Shown piece by piece: positions 22,690 to 34,224 of a stretch of DNA of 64,000 bases; the stretch's first letter is position 1; each line of letters starts with the position of its first letter. Origin of the DNA: Lineus longissimus (Eukaryota; Nemertea; Pilidiophora; Heteronemertea; Lineidae); assembly GCF_910592395.1 (NCBI RefSeq), contig NC_088320.1, positions 11,158,501 through 11,222,500 on the forward strand. Reading direction: 5' to 3'. The translations under genes and the position numbers were made by a program. Below the pieces are notes generated by a model. That model saw only the letters and a list, made by a program, of their open reading frames with translations, had not been told where the DNA came from and ran no database searches.

Positions 22690-23545
22690 TCTCCACGGAA
22701 TTAAGTATTTTCTCCACGGAATTAAGTATTTTCTCCACGGAAATAAATACTTTTCTCCACGGAAATAACATTTATCTCCACGGAAATAACATTTATCTCC
22801 ACGGAAATAAATACTTTTCTCCACGGAAATAAATACTTTTCTCCACGGAAATAACATTTATCTCCACGGAAATAACATTTATCTCCACGGAAATAAATAC
22901 TTTTCTCCACGGAAATAAATATTTTTCTCCACGGAAATAACATTTATCTCCACGGAAATAAATACTTTTCTCCACGGAAATAAATACTTTTCTCCACGGA
23001 AATAACATTTATCTCCACGGAAATAACATTTATCTCCACGGAAATAAATACTTTTCTCCACGGAAATAAATATTTTTCTCCACGGAAATAACATTTATCT
23101 CCACGGAAATAAATACTTTTCTCCACGGAAATAACATTTATCTCCACGGAAATAACATTTATCTCCACGGAAATAAATACTTTTCTCCACGGAAATAAAT
23201 ATTTTTCTCCACGGAAATAACATTTATCTCCACGGAAATAAATACTTTTCTCCACGGAAATAAATACTTTTCTCCACGGAAATAACATTTATCTCCACGG
23301 AAATAAATACTTTTCTCCACGGAAATAAATACTTTTCTCCACGGAAATAACATTTATCTCCACGGAAATAACATTTATCTCCACGGAAATAAATACTTTT
23401 CTCCACGGAAATAAATACTTTTCTCCACGGAATTAAGTATTTTCTCCGCGGAAATAACATTTATCTCCACGGAAATAAATACTTTTCTCCACGGAAATAA
23501 ATACTTTTCTCCACGGAATTAAGTATTTTCTCCGCGGAAATAAAT
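22690..23545. repeat. Left-arm array of 21-22-bp units
   Basis: About forty units built on CTCCACGGAAATAA, in three variants: ...AATACTTTT (22 bp), ...CATTTAT (21 bp) and ...TTAAGTATTTT (21 bp). They occur in irregular, partly higher-order blocks. The variant order is not a mirror of the right array, so the array has changed length since the arms formed. Confidence 0.92.
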
Positions 23546-24254
23546 AATTGATTCCGCTGATATGATTGGTCCTGCATTTTAGAGGACGAGGTCAAGGTGA
23601 AACTATTAACCCTTAAACCCCAACCTTGCGGTAGGCTCGGGAACCAAGCTGTACAGGCGCTGCCCGCTGGAACACGAGGCCGCTTGTCAATCCCGTTTGA
23701 CATTGTCAGATCTGACTATACGTGTATAGTGTTGGCATGAAGACTGTGGAAGATGTAAGTAACACGATGATTGTCAGATTTGATACGTTTTGAATCATAA
23801 AAATGCAGTTGGTAGCATCTTTGTAGAGTGGCCTAGTATCAGTGAAGAAAACGGTACGTGGAGACCCACTGCCGATGTTATGTATAGCTAGCTACTGCGC
23901 GCGATAGCTAGCTATACATAACATCGGCAGTGGGTCTCCACGTACCGTTTTCTTCACTGATACTAGGCCACTCTACAAAGATGCTACCAACTGCATTTTT
24001 ATGATTCAAAACGTATCAAATCTGACAATCATCGTGTTACTTACATCTTCCACAGTCTTCATGCCAACACTATACACGTATAGTCAGATCTGACAATGTC
24101 AAACGGGATTGACAAGCGGCCTCGTGTTCCAGCGGGCAGCGCCTGTACAGCTTGGTTCCCGAGCCTACCGCAAGGTTGGGGTTTAAGGGTTAATAGTTTC
24201 ACCTTGACCTCGTCCTCTAAAATGCAGGACCAATCATATCAGCGGAATCAATTA

Positions 24255-24660
24255 TTTATTTCCGCGGAGAAAATACTTAATTCCGTGGAGAAAAGTATTT
24301 ATTTCCGTGGAGAAAAGTATTTATTTCCGTGGAGATAAATGTTATTTCCGCGGAGAAAATACTTAATTCCGTGGAGAAAAGTATTTATTTCCGTGGAGAT
24401 AAATGTTATTTCCGTGGAGATAAATGTTATTTCTGTGGAGAAAAGTATTTATTTCCGTGGAGAAAAGTATTTATTTCCGTGGAGATAAATGTTATTTCCG
24501 TGGAGAAAAGTATTTATTTCCGTGGAGAAAAGTATTTATTTCCGTGGAGATAAATGTTATTTCCGTGGAGATAAATGTTATTTCCGTGGAGAAAAGTATT
24601 TATTTCCGTGGAGAAAATACTTAATTCCGTGGAGAAAATACTTAATTCCGTGGAGAAAAT
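24255..24660. repeat. Right-arm array of 21-22-bp units
   Basis: Reverse complement of the left-arm unit types, about nineteen units. It ends at the same A/T-rich outer domain as the left arm. Confidence 0.92.
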
Positions 24661-24739
24661 TCGAGAAAAAAAAATCGTATTTGAATCTAAAAAAAAACAT
24701 GATGTCCCTAATGGGCCACCGTACGTACGTGACCTACTA

Positions 24740-25473
24740 CATAGACAGCGTAATCCTTACTTAGTTTTATAGAAGCATTTGATTGAGCTACTACACATCA
24801 AGCTTTATTCTTTGTTAGAGCACAAGGGGACAAACAACTCAATGAACTGCAATTCATGTTACAATATACAGTAGTTTGGCAATGTGATGCGCAGTGAAGA
24901 TAATTAAACGAACATTCGGTTTTAATTAGGAGAGAAACGGACATTTAACTCACTCTACCCTGTAATCAACTGAATACAGTGTCTAATTATGTTCATCAGT
25001 TACGCCAACTTCACCCCTGTTAGCTGGTCTAATCGACTACCTAAGTAAACACGGGAAGCCACTGTTTTTGTTTACTGTCCGTAATTGCGAGGCAATTGGA
25101 CTAAAAAGTCACCATCGCCGTGTCCACAATTCGGAGTAGAGAGGTGTCCGCCCTACAGAGGTTTTGGTTAAAGCAAATGACTTAGAAAAATTAGGGACTG
25201 AACGAACATGTCCATAATGCGGAGATGTCCGCCTGGCAGAGGTGTCCGCAAGGGGAGGTTCTACTGAGATATGTTTCGAAATGGCATAAACCCTGAAACT
25301 GTTAATTTAATTATTGAACTTTAGTAATACTTCAAAGTAATTTCAATACATTCAATTTCACCGATTTAATCTACTATTACCTTAAGTTTTTAATTGATTA
25401 GTAAGTTTAAAATTGATTAGTAAGTTTACCTGAAGTTAAATGAACATAACTTTGGGTTACTCAAAGAGGCCAA
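24740..25473. other. Non-coding stretch
   Basis: AT-rich, with a loosely repeated GAGGTGTCCGC-type motif near 25141 and 25240. No gene, RNA or element ends recognised. Confidence 0.5.
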
Positions 25474-27285
25474 ATGACTGTACGAGAAGAGTTTTACAGA
25501 AAAATAGAAGAAGAAGAAGAAGCTACTGGTAATCCCATTATTGGCAAACCAGTAATTACAGTTGAACCGGTAACGTCAGTTCCAAGATCTACCAGTATGA
25601 CTATATACCAGTATGACTGTGACTATGACTTCGTCAAGAGAGCAAGGCTCGACTTCGTCAAGAGAGCATAACAAAGTAGCAGGAGCGAAGCTCAACCCAC
25701 TACTGGTAAGCCAGTTCCTAGCATAACTCGTCTGTACGGACAAAGTCCTGAGAACAGAGTTCGAACAGAGCCAACACTAGATTCTAATTTTTCTCATTAA
25801 TTAAATGCAGGAAGGTAATAAGCTTTATCCTGATTTGATTAGATCAAAGGAGAACGGACCTCAGAGTGTCCGACTTCAACAAATCAGTGATGTAAAGAAG
25901 TTCTTTGAAGAGGAGATTGAATTCAGAAGAAACATATTTTTCAAATACAAGAAAGCATTTGACACGATTACTGGTATTAGCCATGGTCTTACTGTTGTAA
26001 GTGTAACGGCATGATCTGTTGGTATTTCAGCATTAGCTGGAGACATAATTGCACCGACAGGTTTAGCTTTGGGTGGTGTGACAATAGGAAGTGCTCTTTT
26101 TTCCTCATTTCTAAGTTAACTTGGCAGAAGAAGAAGATACTTAATAAGACAGAAAAACATGGACGATAGGTATGCTAGCCATTTCAACTTAACACTGTCA
26201 ATGATTTAGTTCGTAAAGCCTTAAATGATTCACACATCTCTACAGAGGAATTCAGCTTAATTCTAAAGGAGAAGGAGAAGTACATTTCAGTGAAAAATGG
26301 TACATGTATTAAAAAGAAACTAAGGGAGAGCCAGACTGGAGTTGATGTAGAATCCCTTAAGAAGACTTTTTTAGAAGAAGGAAAGAAGCTAGCACAGACA
26401 GAGATGTTAGAGAAACTGAAAAGCCAGTAACAGGATCGTCAGCTTCTGTAACGCCAGTACATGGAACGTCAGTTCCTGTAACGCCAGTAACGGGAATCAC
26501 TATCACTACTGTCAAACTACATTACCATCAGCATCTCCTTACACACCACATTAGTTAATTCTAGACCCAATATTGTAAATTTAATAACGTTTTATTCATC
26601 GAAATGGATAGAAATAAGAAATTTCATTGTGATACATGAGACAGGTATATTTCATATACCAACATGGCATCTCATAGAAAAACCAAGGGTCATCAAACTA
26701 AAATGGAACATCAGGGTAAACCTAACGTTCCAGGTCTTAAGTCTATTACTATGACTTCGTCAAGAGAGCAAGGCTCGACAATGGATAAGAAACTTGCATT
26801 TGAAACAGAAGACTTAGATAACATTAGAAAAGTTGAAGATATCGAAGTAGTAAATGAATTTGGTAAGCCTGTTGTCACTATTCGTCTTAACATTGACAAA
26901 CAAGCAAAACAGATTTATGAGAACAGAAATAAGTTGGAAGAGGTCCTATTCAAACTCAATGAATACCATCACAAAATTAGTATCTCGGTTTTTGCAGAAT
27001 TTTCGAGAACTGGACAATGTCATGAGAACGGAGTTCAAACAGAGAGCTTCGCTCGATCCGGACAAGGTCCAGAAAACAGAGTTCGATCTGGTGAAAATAA
27101 AAAACGTTGTACACCCCATTCAGTCTCCAATGGAAAGCATAATTTCGAGGAATCAGGCAATTTATGCCATAATAAATCAGTTAAACTACATGTACATTAA
27201 GGCTCAGATTGAGGAGAGGTATTTTCAAGGAATTGGTTTGTCTTTAAATAAGATAAAGTCTTGTGACCTTACAGAAAATGTGTAA
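25474..27285 (+). pseudogene. Decayed two-gene cassette of unknown TE-associated proteins
   Basis: I do not recognise a named family. Open pieces are 25474-25671 (acidic, with repeats of DFVKRA), 25805-26110 and 26664-27285. The second reads VRLQQISDVKKFFEEEI, then a hydrophobic glycine/alanine run (ALAGDIIAPTGLALGG) interrupted by one in-frame stop at about 26012, then helical lysine-rich sequence (about 26220-26430) after more stops. That order of helix, hydrophobic GxxxG-rich segment and EEF.LIL..K helix is familiar from repeated, multi-copy proteins in invertebrate genomes. The third has IEVVNEFGKPVVTIRLNI and then shifts frame near 26990. A phrase CTATGACTTCGTCAAGAG occurs both near 25627 and 26752, hinting at internal duplication. 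These look like relics of a larger mobile element. Confidence 0.4.
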
Positions 27286-27327
27286 AGGTGGTCATTACAC
27301 TCAACTATACGAAAGCCCAGAGAGCCC

Positions 27328-27457
27328 ATCCGAAATTTGAAATCCGAAATCCGAAATTTGAAATCCGAAATCGGAAATTTGAAATCCGAAATCCGAAATT
27401 TGAAATCCGATATCCGAAATCCGAAATCCGAAATTTGAAATCCGAAATCCGAAATTC
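27328..27457. repeat. Minisatellite of GAAATCC/GAAATTT units
   Basis: Irregular tandem copies of a 9-bp CCGAAATTT / CCGAAATCC-like unit, open on both strands. It lies about 75 bp upstream of the candidate first exon at 27534. Confidence 0.88.
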
Positions 27458-27979
27458 TCAAAATCCTCAATCGCTAGGAAACTTTTAGCCAATCAAATAA
27501 AGTGTAACATATTAGTACGTTGCCGTTACAGTCATGGAGAAAGTAAAAGTAATCGACGAGACCACCGGTGGTTCATACACCTTTTTTCTGCAGAATCATC
27601 TATTTTCATTGAATGAGTTAGGTAGGTTTCACTTCAAGAATACCTCTTAATGTAAAAAACGGTATTTTGATGTATGCTTTGATGTATATGCCACATATGA
27701 TAGGTTATAATACGAAGCCTCTCACGTGTAGGCTACCTGTCCTATGCTATGCATGTTCTTTGGGCGTATAATACACTGTGCAGTTGCAAGCATAGATCTG
27801 TAGCATATAGGCCTACTTTCCCCCGAGGTCAGATAGAATCTAAACAAGGACATATGTTGACAAGTAAACGGTGTAAGTGATATACCAGGCTGGTGTCTAC
27901 CCTTTCCCGGCAGAGATCAGAGATAGTTGATATGGATCATACAGGCGTCCATTACTTTACAATGAAGATAGTCGACTAA

Positions 27980-28298
27980 GTGAAAATAATATTCACCTAG
28001 GTGAATAGCACCTAGGTGAAAATAGTTTTCACCTAGGTGAGAATGGTATTCACCTGAGGATAATATTCACCTGGGTAAAAATTATATTCACCTTGGTGAA
28101 AATAATTTTCACCTAGGTGAGAATGGTATTCACCTGAGGATAATATTCACCTGGGTAAAAATAATATTCACCTTGGTGAAAATAGTTTTCACCTAGGTGA
28201 GAATGGTATTTACCTGAGAATAATATTCACCTGGGTGAAAATAGTTTTCACCTGGGTGGAAATAATATTCATCTGGGTGGAAATGATTTTCATCTGAG
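27980..28298. repeat. Intronic minisatellite of palindromic CACCTAGGTG units
   Basis: Tandem copies of TTCACCTAGGTGAAAAT and degenerate forms (ATTCACCTGGGTAAAAAT, GGTATTCACCTGAGG), with a ~70-75-bp higher-order repeat. It lies in intron 1 of the Ig/kinase gene. The core is self-complementary and contains CACCTG/CAGGTG-type E-boxes; regulatory function is not shown. Confidence 0.85.
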
Positions 28299-29061
28299 CC
28301 CTTCTGTTGGCTCAGGGCCAAAGTAGCAAGGTTTCTCTCACTGCCCCCTGATGTAGACGCAGGTAGGTAGATCTTTGAGGACAACAAAAAATGTTTCTGT
28401 ATTCCACTTACAGGGCAGCCATTCCCGGGTGCATCATCGTTAGCTTTTACTGAACAAGCCAATGGAGAAAAAGAAAAGTATGTTGTATCCGCCGAAGATG
28501 GTGTTTTCAAAGTGCCACCTGGAGGGTGGGAAAAGGCCGGTTGGAAGTATTTTGTTATAAAAGGTACAAATTATTTGATATCGAACTGATTAACCCCTTG
28601 AACCCAAGCAACTCTAAGGCAAGTCTACGCATACCCTAGCGACCCAAACGAAAAATCCCAGGACTTTTTTATTTTGGCGGGCCCTAGCCTTGTTAGATTA
28701 TTTTTAGGCACTGCTCATTAAAGATGTGCAATAAATGATGCTATAGGGATATCCTAACGTCTTGCCCTCAGATGCTTGGAAAATGCATATTTGCCATTTT
28801 GATTTTTCTGTGGGAGAGGGTTAAATACGGCCCTGATAGCATTACATTTAGAAATTCACGTATGACTGAATGATGCCGTATCTAAATAATATATAATTCT
28901 CTCTCAGGTGCCAGCGGCGGAACAACAAATGATGCTAAGATTAAAGACATCATGAAGACAATAAGGCTTGGGAAAGGGAAAGGATTTGTAGCAAAGAAAC
29001 AAAAGACTACACTTGAAACGACAGTAGGCCAAAAGATGAGTTGGAGGGGGTGGCTAGAAAA

Positions 29062-29188
29062 CAAAGACCCAACTACAAAACAAGGACCACCCCTACTACA
29101 AAACAAAGGCCCCAATAATACTGAACAGTGTTTGATCTGGTCTTTGTTTTGTAGTAGGGGTGGTCTTTGTTTTGAAGTTGGGTCTTGT
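29062..29188. repeat. Imperfect inverted repeat in intron 3
   Basis: About 29062-29109 (CAAAGACCCAACTACAAAAC, then a GGACCACCCCTACTAC block) is the reverse complement of 29141-29188 with few mismatches. The ~30-bp loop gives a strong hairpin. Further CTTTGTTTTG copies follow to 29240. Confidence 0.8.
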
Positions 29189-30469
29189 TTTGCAGTAGGG
29201 GATCTTTGTTTAGGTCTTGGGTATTGAGTCTTTGTTTTGCAGTCACCCGAGTTGGAGGAACCGCCTGTCGATGATCATAGAATGTCATTTGCGAATTTTA
29301 GACATACTGGCAAGTAGGCCTGCATGTAAGTTTGACTCATTTCCCGTACCCCCTGATCTCTTTTAAATATGTATTATTCAAATGTACGGAGACTTGGTTC
29401 TATGTCAGGTTCGTTTAAAAGACATAAGGAATGTTCATCAGGAATGTGCATAACAATTATTCTATGGAACGATTTGAAAATCATGTGACAGTGAAATATT
29501 CTCACCTCTTCCACCTTTCTATTCTAGGGCAGCAGTGGTTCAGCGAAGATGTCGAGGTCAAGAAACCCACTCGTCCGTCTCGGTTGGAAGCACTTTAAGG
29601 GTGCATGTTTCAAACAGATCTTTCTGAAGGACGGTGGTGGGGTTAGAAGTATTCCTACGAACCAATCCCTAGATATGAGTGTGGAGGACATAATAGAAGA
29701 AGGCGAGCTGTTGTTTTTTATGGATGGAAAGTCGAAGTTTGGGATACTGTGCGATATGGAAGTTAGCTTGGGCGATGCTCAAGGACAGATTATATCGAAA
29801 TTCGAAGACGTCAATGGCAACAATTGCAACTATGGACAGTATCTTAAATCTCGTGGACTCTTTTTCTTCGAACTGCACTCTTTATATGATGACTACTGAG
29901 AAAATAGATGGCATTTTCCCTACACCAGATACTGAAACGCATGACAATGATGCAGCAGATTCAGCAGGTGCCGAAGCCACAGTGATGCATGCAAACAGAC
30001 GTGATGTAACAACGAATGAGATGAGTGTTATTGTAGTTTCTCCAACATTGAGGAAGCTGACCAAGGAAGGTGCAACGGATTCCCCGGCTATTTCAGTCAC
30101 GTATGGCCGGGAAATGATATCAATGTACTCGGGAAATGCAAGCTATCTGAAATGTTGCAGCATTTCACAATGCAAAGACCACGCCAACACCAACACCTTG
30201 CCTGATGATGAATGGTATAGCCCCGGCACAGATGGCTTCACTGTTTCTTCTGTTGTTGTGGGCGAAAGAAAACTCCTTGAAATTATCTAGAACGAGACGA
30301 ATGAACAAGGCACAAAAGAAGTAATTTGTCCATCTGCCCCTAAACGTGTTGATGGGATCATACTTCACCATCCAGACGAAATTTGGGGCTACGATGGGGC
30401 TGATCTAATTATTGGTATCATCACGGGATATCACGGTGAAGACGACGACACAATCCGATATGAATGGTA

Positions 30470-31197
30470 TATTGGGGCAGCTCAAAAAACAACACAAACG
30501 TAGAAATTCCCTTGATTATAGAGATTTACTGAAAATACAAATAAAGACAAGTAAATGCAAGTATAGCATCAACATGTGAAATAATAGCCAACAAGTACAG
30601 AAAATAAACACTAGAAAGACCAAAGACCAGCGAAAAGAAAAAGACCTAACGTCTCCTATACGTTTTTACAATAAATTCCCCCACCACATCTAAAGTACAT
30701 TATTGTTTGTAAACAAACCAGGTGACAAAAAGCCAGAGCTGGAAATTCCCCAAAATTTGCATGATAATGAGGGAAATCCCAAGGAAAACCCCCATGTAAA
30801 TTAACATATAAAGGGACCACATGCTCTGCAGGGCTGCCTGAGAACATGGGCACTGGAAAGGGGGTTTAGGGCTGCACAGAGAGGCACAAGAATCCTTCCT
30901 GCAGACCGTTTATACATGAATCATATTAAAAGAAGGGTTCTATACATATTATTTAAGCTTACCAAACGATTTGTGTGCTGATAAGGGGAGCTACCCCAAG
31001 GAAAATCATAACTTGAAATTGGTAAAACTAGAAATGAATGAGTTAGAAGAAAGCAAAATGGTGGAGATCTAAAAAGGAGGCTAAAAAGGGTCCATCAGAG
31101 CAAAGGGGTTCACACAAGTAACAAACAGGGCTCATTAAAAAGGGGTTTACAAGGCGGGAAATTTAACTCCAGAGAAACAAGGAAAATGGCCACAACA
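30470..31197. mobile_element. 728-bp insertion splitting the Ig-like exon
   Basis: The coding sequence stops making sense after ...IRYEW and resumes with YKDG. At both junctions the bases are TGGTA (30465-30469 and 31198-31202); joining them restores a continuous Ig strand. The 5-bp direct repeat fits a target-site duplication. No ORF or inverted ends are visible. Read on the minus strand it begins TGTTGTGG, compatible with a solo LTR, but the other end lacks CA. It is unlikely to be an intron because no AG precedes the resumption point. Confidence 0.55.
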
Positions 31198-31890
31198 TGG
31201 TACAAAGATGGTGCGCTCGTTCATAGCGGCGGGCGGTCATGCATACTAACGGTTCAAGAAGCAGGAGTCTACTACTGCCAGGTAACCCACGGCAACTTTA
31301 CCGATACCTCCAAGAAAATAAAATTAGTTTGGCAAGTATATGCATCAAGCGAGAGGTCTGATGTCCAAGCTGGACCAAGTGGTGAGCGCAAGTGCCCTGC
31401 TCCCGACATAACCGATGTAGCATTTGCTGTCCCAGAAGTGCCACTTAGTGACCTCAACTTAGAACGATCTTTGCTGCTAGGTGCAGGAACATTCGGCAAA
31501 GTTTATAAAGGACACTGGGCAAGGTCGGATGTTGCGGTAAAAGAAATTCTTTTACCGAAAGGTTCGAGACTTTCCATTACAGAAACGATCCAGAAGGAGA
31601 TAATGGTGAATACAAAGCTCAGGCATCCAAACATCGTCCAGTTTCTTGCAACTGCTAAAGACACCGGTGGTGTTTACCTGGTGAGCGAATTCATTAAATG
31701 CACCAATATGGATGATGCCATCTTCGACCAAGATATTAAGAAGGCGATGGGAATAAAACCTGAAGATAAGCTGGGTAATACATCAAGCAGGTCATGCAGG
31801 GAATTGCATATATGTATATGCATTCCCTTAGGCCTATGGTGCTACATCGAGACATAAAGCCTGGGAACATTCTGATAAAAGAAAATATCT

Positions 31891-32261
31891 ATAGTTGATT
31901 CGTGCAACCTGTAGGCTTCCTTGTGGATATCCACTGTATTACCCATATGGTTGCTAAGCCATTCGACTTCACCAGGTGTAAGACCCAGGATCTGAAAATC
32001 AGGTATGGAAATATAATGAGTTTCTAGAGGTACAATTAATTCTTACGTATGATCAACTCTGGCATCGTCGGCACTCGGGAGTTCAACACAGTGAGTGAAT
32101 TTTATAATGATTTAGTGAGTCAGACATAATAAAACTCGGCAGTTTCGTAAGAATTTATCAAAATAATGAAAATATCATTCTTCTTTTGTACCAGGACAAT
32201 AGCCCCCAGACAACTTAAATCATATAACTTACACAAACATTTTTCTGAAGCATTTTGTCCA
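31891..32261. other. Non-coding gap between kinase relic and LINE
   Basis: No kinase C-lobe continues past about 31890, and I see no other gene. Confidence 0.5.
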
Positions 32262-33875
32262 TATGAGGCATCTACGGCAGATTCCTTAAATCGGTTGTGT
32301 CAATGTACAAGGATACAGATGCACGCGTGCGCATCAATGGGTGTCTGACTGATAGTTTTAGGACAACGTTCGGAGTTAGACAGGGGGACAGCCCATCGCC
32401 AACTCTTTTTGCTTTATATCTCAATGATCTAGCGGAACAGATAAACAGTGAAGGAAATGGCGTAGCTATAAACGGTAGAAATATAGCTATTCTGTTGTAT
32501 GCTGATGATATCGCCCTGATTAGTGACAATGAGGAATCGCTCCAAAACATGATAGACATGGTGCGGGATTGGTGTATAAAGTGGCGTATGGCAGTGAACG
32601 TTGAAAAGACAAAAGTTATGCACTTTCGTAGGAAATGTGAAGCGCCAACAAATTATGTATTTCATTTTGGAGAACATGATATTGAGCGAACTAATGCCTA
32701 TCGTTATCTGGGTGTAGAACTGAATGAATATTTAGATTATACCCACACTGCAGACGTGTTAGCGAAAGGGGCCTCAAAGGCTCTAGCAGGTATTTTAGCG
32801 AAGCATTTCTCGACGGCAAGAGGACTCATGTATAATTCGTATATTATACGCTTATATGACGCTCAGGTGGTGCCAGTTATGGACTACTGTTGCAGTGTTT
32901 GGGGTTTTAAAACTTATAGACAATGTGAGAAAGTTCATTTGCGGTGTTTAAGATCCTTTCTAGGAGTTGGTAAATTTTCAGCTATACCGGCAATAGTGGG
33001 CGACATGGGTTCCATACCGCTGTCTATCAGGCATCATGTCAAGATGTGTAACTTGTGGTTTAAGCTGTGTACTTTGCCTGTTCATAGAATTGCCAAACAC
33101 ATATTTCTATGGGATTATGAGTTATCTAGACAAGGGAAAGATAACTGGTGCAAAAGTGTAAAAACTATTTTGAACGATCGTAATATGACAAACATTTATG
33201 ATGCTCCCATGCTACACAGGACATTCTCAGCAGCAGAAAATAGGGAGCTTTCAGGCCGGATAAGGGACGCTCTCATGGCAAATTATGTGGTTAAATGGAA
33301 AAATGAGGTGGTGAACATGCCAAAACTACGAACGTTTAAGTTGTTAAAACAGGAATTCGGTACGGAGAGATATGTTTTATTGCCACTAAGTAGGGCAAGT
33401 AGGTCTACAATAGCAAGAATGCGTAACGGTACATTCCCTCTAGGTATAGAATTAGAACGATATCGGGTGTGCCGCTTGAAAATAGAACCTGTAAGAACTG
33501 TGGTGATGAAAAAGTGGAAGATGAGTTCCATTTTCTTTTGGAGTGTACAAAATATAGCCGAGAGCGGGTGGACTTGCTGTTGGATATTGGTGAAAATGTT
33601 GGTTCCATGGACCGGAGCGGTGGACTGAATGCGCTTCTGTCGAGTCCGACAGTGGCAGGACGTGTAGCTAGCTATATAAGACTCATCTACCAAATGCGTA
33701 AATAAACCGCCTCAAATCTTAAGTAGAATAAGTCGTGTATGGTCGGACCACCCCTCCCTTTGCCGCGGTCGACATGTTGCGCTCCCGTTTGCAAATTATG
33801 AATTATTGTGTCTCGTAAGCCTTTGCAGGCTGGCTTTTTGTAAAAGGTGACACGTTAATAAAATATATATATATG
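32262..33875 (+). pseudogene. 5'-truncated LINE with reverse transcriptase, one frameshift
   Basis: The frame enters mid-RT (GIYGRFLKSVVSMYKD) and continues through FGVRQGDSPSPTLFALYLNDL, ILLYADDIAL with the catalytic YADD, WRMAVNVEKTKVMHFR and the thumb/connection region to 33462. A one-base shift there continues as CKNCGDEKVEDEFHFLLEC, the C-terminal zinc-knuckle-like motif CxxC...H...C. The stop is at 33703-33705. A ~160-bp 3' UTR ends in AATAAAATATATATATAT near 33875. In the intact family the protein would reverse-transcribe its own RNA at a nicked target. Here 5' truncation and the shift make it dead, although long uninterrupted stretches suggest it is fairly young. Clade not assigned. 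Confidence 0.85.
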
Positions 33876-34224
33876 AGACAAGCGCCTATTTTTTCCTAAG
33901 CAGGGCACACTATTGTATTTGCAGGAATAACCATAGTTATTGGCCCGAATACATAAAAACTAGCATTTGCTTTTTCTAGGCTTTTTCTTGAAACGGTATG
34001 CATAAAGTTTAGCTTTTGCTTCATAGAACAAGCAACTTCTTGAGTAGAAAAAGCAAAAGCTTGGTCTAACAAGCATGAGCTTGAACTTATAGAAAATGCT
34101 TGAATGCATATACATAAGACCGTGCTTGTCCTTACAAACCGAAGCACTTGCTCGCAGTTTGGCGAGCTCGTCCAGAGGTGCTTGACCCTTTTCTACAGCG
34201 TCCGTTTTGTACCTAACTTGCGCT

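Larger units (their letters stand above)
22617..24729. mobile_element. Foldback element with subrepeat-array inverted arms
   Basis: The left arm (22617-23893) and right arm (23906-24729) are reverse complements around a 12-bp centre (ACTGCGCGCGAT). Outer parts match (GTACGTACGGTGGCCCATTA and its complement). Next come arrays of 21-22-bp units (left about 22690-23545, right about 24255-24660), then a ~350-bp inner unique domain that is identical on both sides by eye. The arrays differ in copy number, so the arms are unequal (1,277 versus 824 bp). Long arms made of short tandem repeats are the hallmark of foldback elements, such as Drosophila FB and the sea-urchin TU elements. It has no coding capacity of its own; all apparent ORFs are read through the array. 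Confidence 0.85.
27534..31890 (+). pseudogene. Ig-like/protein-kinase multi-exon gene, disrupted
   Basis: Inferred exons: 27534-27621 (ATG, 29 codons, donor GTAGGT); 28414-28563 (150 bp, phase 1 on both sides); 28908-29023 (phase 1 in, phase 0 out, donor GTAGGC); 29528 onward. Frames agree across these junctions. Exon 4 encodes GWKHFKGACFK...KDGGGVR...SKFG, a small domain seen N-terminally in invertebrate Ig/kinase proteins. A one-base shift near 29885 leads to a Ser/Thr-rich linker, an in-frame TAG at 30288, then an Ig-like strand pattern ending IRYEW. After a 728-bp insertion the Ig domain resumes (YKDG...AGVYYCQV) and a kinase N-lobe follows: GAGTFGKV glycine loop, VAVKEI with the ATP-binding Lys, NIVQF. 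A second shift near 31780 precedes HRDIKPGNILI. No DFG motif or C-lobe follows. No membrane segment is seen. Role inferred as an immune- or stress-type signalling kinase; it is inactive here. Confidence 0.6.

Noticed and set aside
22483-24772. Many 60-120-codon open frames with FPWRKVFISVE-like repeats
   Set aside because: They are translations of the 21-22-bp foldback array in rotating frames; no gene is supported.
27225-27492. Open frames of repeated ISDFGFQ or EIRNPKF
   Set aside because: Both strands of a minisatellite are open because the unit lacks stop codons.
30470-31197. Reading the insertion as an intron of the Ig/kinase gene
   Set aside because: A GT exists at the left edge, but no AG directly precedes the base where the frame resumes, and the 5-bp direct repeat fits insertion better.
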